31,775 nt of DNA. It comes from VBAS01 sp035318985. GTDB lineage: Bacteria > Bacteroidota > Bacteroidia > Chitinophagales > Chitinophagaceae. Position numbers and translations under genes: made by a program. The stretch covers positions 1-31,775 of the forward strand of contig DATHDP010000039.1 of assembly GCA_035318985.1 (NCBI GenBank). The letters are read 5' to 3'. Below are positions 26,945 through 31,775 of this stretch, one piece after another (positions within the stretch are counted from its first letter, which is position 1; each line of letters opens with the position of its first letter). The notes below the pieces were generated by a model, which did not search any database, was not told the DNA's origin, and saw only the letters and a list, made by a program, of their open reading frames with translations.

Positions 26945-26951
26945 CAATAGT

Positions 26952-27461
26952 ATGAGTGACGAAATTGTAAATAAGGTTGCTGAAAGCGGGTTAGTAACGA
27001 TCGATCTTGAAAAATATCTTCCAAAAAAAGATTCAATAGCTGTTTTTGATCTGAAAGATTTTCTTTTTATGGGAATGATATTAAAAGAAAAAGATTTCCG
27101 TGAAGCTCTGAAGCAACAGGATTGGGAAAAGTACAGAAATAAAAACGTGGCGATAGCCTGCACGGCTGATGCGATCATTCCTGTTTGGGCCTACATGCTT
27201 GTTACAACATATCTTCAGCCGGTAGCAAAAGAAACCATCGTAGGAGAAGAGAAAGAGATTTACAAAACGGTTTTTTTAAAAAATATCTCTTCAATACAAG
27301 AAGCAGAATTTATTGATAAAAGAATAGTTTTAAAAGGCTGTGGCGAAACACCGATCGATGATTTTGCTTATGCAGAAGCCACCCGTAAATTATTGCCGGT
27401 TGCAAAAAGCATTATGTACGGAGAACCATGTAGTACCGTTCCTGTTTACAAAAAGAAATAA
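26952..27461 (+). CDS. DUF2480 family protein
   Basis: A 169-residue cytoplasmic protein of a Bacteroidota family of unknown function. The conserved landmarks are present: VFDLKDFLFMGMILKEKDFREAL, NVAIACTADAIIPVWAYMLVTTYLQP, IVLKGCGETPI and the C-terminal VAKSIMYGEPCSTVPVYKKK. Three cysteines in these segments are conserved as far as I recall, which hints at a metal or disulfide role. It stands alone between a strong terminator and an intergenic repeat element. Confidence 0.9.
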   Translation: MSDEIVNKVAESGLVTIDLEKYLPKKDSIAVFDLKDFLFMGMILKEKDFREALKQQDWEKYRNKNVAIACTADAIIPVWAYMLVTTYLQPVAKETIVGEEKEIYKTVFLKNISSIQEAEFIDKRIVLKGCGETPIDDFAYAEATRKLLPVAKSIMYGEPCSTVPVYKKK

Positions 27462-27465
27462 ATTC

Positions 27466-27569
27466 ATTTTGGGCTAAAGTCAGGAGTGTAATAATAGCTT
27501 ATTAACCCCAGCCTTAAGGCTGGGGTTAATTGTAAACGAAATTTTTTTGAATGGGCTATAGCCCAAAAT
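27466..27569. repeat. 104-base MITE/REP-like element with terminal inverted repeats and central palindrome
   Basis: The ends ATTTTGGGCTAAAGTC (27466-27481) and GGCTATAGCCCAAAAT (27554-27569) are inverted repeats with two mismatches over 16 bases. The centre (27501-27530) is a perfect 30-base palindrome that forms a 13-base-pair stem (ATTAACCCCAGCC and its complement) with a TTAA loop. A further GGGCTATAGCCC palindrome lies at the right end. No coding frame is inside. Such compact palindromic elements are typical of multi-copy intergenic repeats in Bacteroidota. Confidence 0.65.
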
Positions 27570-27640
27570 CCGGGCTGAAAACAGTTTAAATACTTATAAC
27601 ACGAAAAAATTTTACCTTACCGCCATAAAGAACAGTGTAA

Positions 27641-29956
27641 ATGAAAAAAAGCTGGTGGGTTTTAACGCTTGTCATTTTAATTGGTGCCGCGGCATCCATA
27701 TTTATTTATGCAAAGAATAAACCCAAAGAAAAACTTCCTTCTCACGTCGATTATAATATTCATATAAGACCGATACTTTCAGATCGCTGTTATAAATGTC
27801 ATGGTCCGGAACCAACACAACGAAAAGCAAATCTTAGACTCGATATTGGTGACAGCGCATACGCAGCATTAAAAGAAAGCCCGGGAATGTTTGCCATCGT
27901 TCCGGGAAAACCAGATGAGTCCCAGGTTTATCATCGTATCATATCAGAGGACACGGCGGAGAGAATGCCGCCCCCCTCATCCAATCTTACTCTGTCAGAG
28001 TATGAAATAAAACTTATTACAAAGTGGATAAAGCAAGGCGCCGAATACAAACAGCACTGGGCTTTTATTGCACCACAACCCCAAGAACTTCCCGAAACAG
28101 AAAATACAAAATGGGCAAAGAATGAGATCGATCATTTTATACTTGCTAAAATGGAATCAAAAGATCTTTCGCCCAATGAACAAGCAGACAAAGAAAGATT
28201 ATTAAAAAGAGTTTGTTTTGACCTTAGCGGTTTGCCACCAACTCTTGAAATGCAGGAAAAATTTTTGAATGATATTTCTGCAAATGCGTATGAAAAAATT
28301 GTTGATGAGCTTTTGGCCAATCAGCATTATGGAGAAAAAATGGCTGTGCAATGGCTGGACGCTGCAAGATATGCGGATAGTCACGGTTACCAGGATGATG
28401 GATTAAGAACAATGTGGCCGTGGAGAGATTGGGTGATCCATGCATTCAATGAAAATTATTCGTATGAAAAATTTGTTACATGGCAGCTCGCAGGAGATTT
28501 GATTCCTGAACCAACAAAAGAAATGTTGCTGGCAACGGGTTTTAACCGCAATCACAAAATAACACAGGAAGGCGGAGTGATAGATGAAGAATACAGATTA
28601 GAATACGTAACCGACCGCACCAATACATTTGGAAAAACATTTTTAGCAATGACATTTGAGTGTGCTCATTGTCATGATCACAAGTTCGATCCCATTCCTC
28701 AAAGATCCTATTACAGCACATTCGCTTTTTTTAATCAAATAAACGAGAAAGGGTTGCTTGGCGATATTACCCTTGCTTCACTTGCCGATCCTCCAAATAT
28801 GAAGATCAGCGACGATGATGTAAAAAATGTTTTACAATTCATGAATAAAAAAGACACAGCAGCGGTAGCAGTTATGATCATGAAAGACAGCAGTGAAGTA
28901 AGGTGCACGCATATTTTAAAACGGGGAGTGTACGACCAGTTGGGGGATGAAGTATCTTTTAACACACCACCGAAAATTTTTCCATTCGATTCTACGAAGC
29001 TGGAAAAAAACAGGCTGGGATTAGCAAAATGGTTGTTTGATAAAAAGCACCCCCTAACTGCAAGGGTTTTTGTAAATCGTATGTGGCAGGAATTTTTTGG
29101 AAGAGGACTTGTAAAAACATCCGGTGATTTTGGAATGCAGGGAGAACCACCATCACATCCGGAATTGCTGGACTGGCTTGCATTAGATTTTATGGATCAT
29201 GGATGGGATATAAAACGCCTGGTAAAGCAAATTGTAATGTCTGCTACCTATTGTCAATCATCTGTTGCAACAAAAGAAAAACTCGCAAGGGATCCTGATA
29301 ATATTTTTCTTTCAAGATCTTCAAGAATAAGATATAATGCAGAGTTTGTGAAAGACATTGTTTTATCAAGCAGCGGCCTGATGAACGATGAAATTGGCGG
29401 ACCAAGTATAAAACCATATCAGCCAAAAGGAATTTGGGAATCATCTACTTCCGGCCGGGGGCAATTAGCAAGATATGTACAGGATCACGATGAAAAACTT
29501 TATCGCCGCGGTATGTACACATTTATTAAAAGAACTGTTCCGCCACCATCGATGTTGACCTTCGATGGATCAAACAGGGATCAATGTGAAGTAAAAAGAG
29601 TAAGGACAAACACACCACTGCAGGCTTTGGTTTTATTAAATGATCCGCAGGTATTAGAAGCAGCAAGAGTTTTAGCCGAGAAATTAGCAGCCGAAAAAAT
29701 TTCAGAGGAACAAAGAATTGAAAAAGCATTTCGCCTGATCATTTGCAGAAAAGCAAGTGAGAAAGAAAAGGAAATTCTTTTTGATTATTATAAAAAAGAA
29801 AAAGATGATTTTGTAAAACAACCAGCAAAGGCAGAAAGCTTTTTAAAAGCTGGCGAATACAAGCATGAACAAAATATAAATAATCCAGAAGCGGCGGCGC
29901 TGATGCAGGTGGTTCATACAATTTATAATATGGAGGAGGCGATAACGAAAACATAA
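27641..29956 (+). CDS. DUF1549/DUF1553 protein with N-terminal cytochrome c-like domain (PSCyt1-PSCyt2-PSD1)
   Basis: A 771-residue exported protein. An N-terminal hydrophobic segment (about 5-24) is followed by a planctomycete-type cytochrome domain with heme motif Cys50-Tyr-Lys-Cys53-His54 and the distal MPPP motif. DUF1549 (about 155-365) includes WLDAARYADSHGYQDDG and a second Cys-x-x-Cys-His in ECAHCHDHKFDP. DUF1553 (about 490-740) includes LTARVFVNRMWQEFFGRGLV and RTNTPLQALVLLNDPQ. The role is unknown; these proteins nearly always precede a DUF1501 gene, as here, and may oxidise or degrade a polymer in the periplasm. It lacks the carbohydrate-binding inserts of larger relatives. Confidence 0.9.
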   Translation: MKKSWWVLTLVILIGAAASIFIYAKNKPKEKLPSHVDYNIHIRPILSDRCYKCHGPEPTQRKANLRLDIGDSAYAALKESPGMFAIVPGKPDESQVYHRIISEDTAERMPPPSSNLTLSEYEIKLITKWIKQGAEYKQHWAFIAPQPQELPETENTKWAKNEIDHFILAKMESKDLSPNEQADKERLLKRVCFDLSGLPPTLEMQEKFLNDISANAYEKIVDELLANQHYGEKMAVQWLDAARYADSHGYQDDGLRTMWPWRDWVIHAFNENYSYEKFVTWQLAGDLIPEPTKEMLLATGFNRNHKITQEGGVIDEEYRLEYVTDRTNTFGKTFLAMTFECAHCHDHKFDPIPQRSYYSTFAFFNQINEKGLLGDITLASLADPPNMKISDDDVKNVLQFMNKKDTAAVAVMIMKDSSEVRCTHILKRGVYDQLGDEVSFNTPPKIFPFDSTKLEKNRLGLAKWLFDKKHPLTARVFVNRMWQEFFGRGLVKTSGDFGMQGEPPSHPELLDWLALDFMDHGWDIKRLVKQIVMSATYCQSSVATKEKLARDPDNIFLSRSSRIRYNAEFVKDIVLSSSGLMNDEIGGPSIKPYQPKGIWESSTSGRGQLARYVQDHDEKLYRRGMYTFIKRTVPPPSMLTFDGSNRDQCEVKRVRTNTPLQALVLLNDPQVLEAARVLAEKLAAEKISEEQRIEKAFRLIICRKASEKEKEILFDYYKKEKDDFVKQPAKAESFLKAGEYKHEQNINNPEAAALMQVVHTIYNMEEAITKT

Positions 29957-29959
29957 CCC

Positions 29960-30102
29960 CCTGTCCCCCTAAAGGGGTGACCTAGGCGGAAAATTCTTTT
30001 ATTTATTGATGGTTGCCTTATCCCGTAGGGTAAAATATTAATAGCTCCGGGTTTTAACCCGGGGGATGAAAGGAAGGTTTTAGAAAGAACCCCGTAGGGG
30101 TT
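29960..30102. repeat. composite REP-like palindromic region
   Basis: Four short palindromes follow one another: CCCCCTAAAGGGG (29965-29977), TATCCCGTAGGGTA (30019-30032), CCGGGTTTTAACCCGG (30047-30062) and AACCCCGTAGGGGTT (30088-30102). The second and fourth share the core CCCGTAGGG and flank the third. The arrangement resembles intergenic repeat clusters of Bacteroidota. No gene lies inside. Confidence 0.6.
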
Positions 30103-30156
30103 CAACAAAAGAGGGGCAAAAGGAATGTAGATTAGATATGCCGAATAGAATTATTT

Positions 30157-30225
30157 AGCACAAGAGTGCGACGCAACAGAAGATGATAGTAGTAATGATG
30201 TTGATATCATAAAAATAAATATCAT
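30157..30225 (+). ncRNA. candidate structured leader element, copy 2
   Basis: The second copy of the element at 13768. Possible stems are CAAC (30174-30177) with GTTG (30200-30203), and ATGATA (30183-30188) with TATCAT at 30205-30210 or 30220-30225. With either partner the stems interlock as a pseudoknot. In the second option the 3' arm covers the ATG of the DUF1501 gene (30224), so the fold could block translation. Stem sequences differ from copy 1 while pairing is kept, which supports an RNA structure. The function is inferred. Confidence 0.45.
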
Positions 30226-31675
30226 GGCAAACGAATTTTTCGAAAACAGGTTGAACATTACAAGAAAACATTTTCTTGGCAAGCTTAGTCTTGGCCTTGG
30301 CAGCGTTGCATTGGGTTCGCTGCTCGTTAAAGACCTATTCAGCAGCGGGTCTTCGGAAATGTTGCCGCCCGTTGGGCTTCCTCATTTTGCACCTAAAGCA
30401 AAACGAATCATTTACCTTTTTCAAAATGGGGCGCCATCACAATTAGAAAGTTTTGATTACAAACCGACATTGATCGCAAGAATGGGAGAAGATCTTCCGG
30501 CATCTATAAGAATGGGACAACGACTCACCGGAATGACAGCGAACCAGGATAAATTTCCAATGGTGGGTTCGAAATTTAAATTCAATCAATACGGAGAATC
30601 CGGAACATGGATAAGCGAACTGTTTCCAAACATTGGAAAAATCGCCGATGATATTTGCGTAATAAAAACAATGCATACTGAAGCGATCAACCACGATCCG
30701 GCATTGACATTTATACAAACAGGGGCACAACAGGGCAATCGTCCAAGTATGGGATCATGGTTGAGTTACGGATTAGGAAGTGAGAATAAGAATCTCCCGG
30801 CATTTTGTGTGTTGTTATCAAGAGGAAAAGGAAATGGACAAGGCGTCTATTCAAAACTCTGGACAAATGGTTTTCTTGACAGCATTCACCAGGGAGTGCA
30901 ATTCAGCAATAGCGACGAAAGAGTTTTGTATTTAAACAATCCGGAAGGCGCAGATAAGTTAGATAGAAGAAGAATGTTAGATGAATTGTCAAAACTGAAT
31001 GCATTATCATTCCAGGAATTTGGTGACCCTGAAATAAAAACAAAAGTTGAACAATACGAAATGGCATACCGTATGCAAACGGCGGTACCAGAACTTACTG
31101 ACTTGTCAAAAGAATCAGATCAAATAATAAAAATGTATGGTCCCGATTGTTTGGTGCCGGGAACTTATGCTGCAAACTGTTTGCTGGCAAGAAAACTTTC
31201 AGAAGCCGGAGTAAGATTTGTTCAGCTTTATCACCAGGGATGGGATCAACACGGCAATCTTGTTGGTGAAATGCCGGGACAGGCAAGAGATACTGATCGT
31301 GCATCGGCTGCATTGGTAATGGATCTTAAACAAAGAGGATTACTCGACGAAACATTAGTGATATGGGGCGGCGAGTTCGGCAGAACAAATTATTGCCAGG
31401 GAGCATTGACAAAAGATAATTATGGTCGTGATCATCATCCAAGATGTTATAGTATTTGGATGGCAGGCGGCGGCATTAAGCCCGGAATTTCTTATGGAGA
31501 AACAGATGAATTCGGATATAACATTGTAAAAGATCCAGTTCATATAAATGATTTTCACGCAACCGCTTTACACCTAATGGGATTGAATCATGAAAAACTT
31601 GTTTATAAACATTTAGGTCGTCGTTATCGCTTAACAGATGTTGCGGGCAAAGTTGTAAACGGAGTACTTGCATAA
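30224..31675 (+). CDS. DUF1501 (sulfatase-fold) protein, partner of the DUF1549/DUF1553 protein
   Basis: A 483-residue protein of usual DUF1501 length, with the alkaline-phosphatase/sulfatase-like fold expected for the family. The N-terminus TRKHFLGKLSLGLGSVALGSLL looks like a Tat signal in which the twin arginine is Arg-Lys. Landmarks are IYLFQNGAPSQLESFDYKP, MHTEAINHDPALTFIQTG, RFVQLYHQGWDQHG and VIWGGEFGRTNY, then GRDHHPRCYSIWMAGGGIKPG. The histidines and acidic residues in these motifs probably bind metal. The gene follows the DUF1549/DUF1553 gene on the same strand, 267 bases away, with repeats and a candidate RNA element between them. The reaction is unknown. Confidence 0.9.
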   Translation: MANEFFENRLNITRKHFLGKLSLGLGSVALGSLLVKDLFSSGSSEMLPPVGLPHFAPKAKRIIYLFQNGAPSQLESFDYKPTLIARMGEDLPASIRMGQRLTGMTANQDKFPMVGSKFKFNQYGESGTWISELFPNIGKIADDICVIKTMHTEAINHDPALTFIQTGAQQGNRPSMGSWLSYGLGSENKNLPAFCVLLSRGKGNGQGVYSKLWTNGFLDSIHQGVQFSNSDERVLYLNNPEGADKLDRRRMLDELSKLNALSFQEFGDPEIKTKVEQYEMAYRMQTAVPELTDLSKESDQIIKMYGPDCLVPGTYAANCLLARKLSEAGVRFVQLYHQGWDQHGNLVGEMPGQARDTDRASAALVMDLKQRGLLDETLVIWGGEFGRTNYCQGALTKDNYGRDHHPRCYSIWMAGGGIKPGISYGETDEFGYNIVKDPVHINDFHATALHLMGLNHEKLVYKHLGRRYRLTDVAGKVVNGVLA

Positions 31676-31684
31676 TAAAGCAGC

Positions 31685-31775
31685 ATGAAATTATTTCAGC
31701 GTATTTTATCCAATCTTAGTTTTTTTATTATCGTGATGCTTTTGTTTTTGTTGTTCTTTCAAAACAAAGTATCAC
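31685..31775 (+). CDS. start of a membrane protein gene, cut by the window end
   Basis: ATG at 31685 opens a frame that runs to the window end (30 complete codons). The visible N-terminus is basic (KLFQRIL), followed by a strongly hydrophobic segment (SFFIIVMLLFLLFF) and then polar residues, as in a membrane anchor or signal. It begins 9 bases after the DUF1501 stop, so it is probably a third gene of that operon. In related operons this place is often taken by a membrane cytochrome-type protein, but nothing here proves it. Confidence 0.65.
   Translation, partial: MKLFQRILSNLSFFIIVMLLFLLFFQNKVS

Overview
The window looks like a chromosomal segment of a Bacteroidota bacterium, most likely of the Chitinophagaceae type. 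The DNA is AT-rich. Candidate promoters carry the Bacteroidota -7 box TAnnTTTG rather than sigma70 hexamers, Shine-Dalgarno sequences are largely absent, the tRNA does not encode its CCA end, and several families are typical of the phylum (DUF2480, S46 dipeptidyl peptidase, single-domain ManC, SurA/PpiD-like foldase). No phage, conjugative, CRISPR or complete insertion-sequence genes are visible.

Layout. 1-1638: the end of a sugar-acid catabolic operon (YiaK-like dehydrogenase, then a zinc dehydrogenase). 1671-4202 (-): a Pif1-like helicase with RecQ-like C-terminal domains, convergent with that operon. 4250-4322 (-): tRNA-Phe(GAA) with its own terminator and a candidate promoter. 4426-7251 (-): an operon kdsD - manC - 3'-5' exonuclease, linking LPS Kdo and GDP-mannose supply. 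7577-9829 (+): recQ, divergent from kdsD. 9939-13342 (+): a PIG-L deacetylase, then ridA-like - aminotransferase - EamA transporter, the last three tightly packed. 13413-14356 (+): a small arsenic module (arsR, a 21-residue Cys-rich peptide, arsC). 14353-17120: an NTF2-like exported protein (-), a family-39 glycosyltransferase (+) and a lipoprotein (-). 17261-19870 (+): a GH63-like glucosidase. 19890-21759 (-): nadA - STAS-like - VOC protein. 21805-22294: a non-coding, very AT-rich region with a cluster of DnaA-box-like 9-mers, a candidate replication origin. 22295-27461 (+): S46 peptidase, periplasmic prolyl isomerase, DUF2480 protein. 27641 to the end (+): a DUF1549/DUF1553 cytochrome-like protein, a DUF1501 protein and the first codons of a membrane protein.

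The most interesting non-coding signals are: (i) two copies (about 13768 and 30157) of a ~60-base sequence, about 77% identical, each just upstream of a start codon and each able to form the same kind of pseudoknot; (ii) the DnaA-box cluster at 21903-22065 beside a ~92% AT tract; (iii) the Cys-rich mini-gene and a perfect 28-base hairpin inside the arsenic module; (iv) two different palindromic, REP/MITE-like intergenic elements at 27466-27569 and 29960-30102. All assignments come from reading the sequence and from knowledge of protein families; no database search was run.
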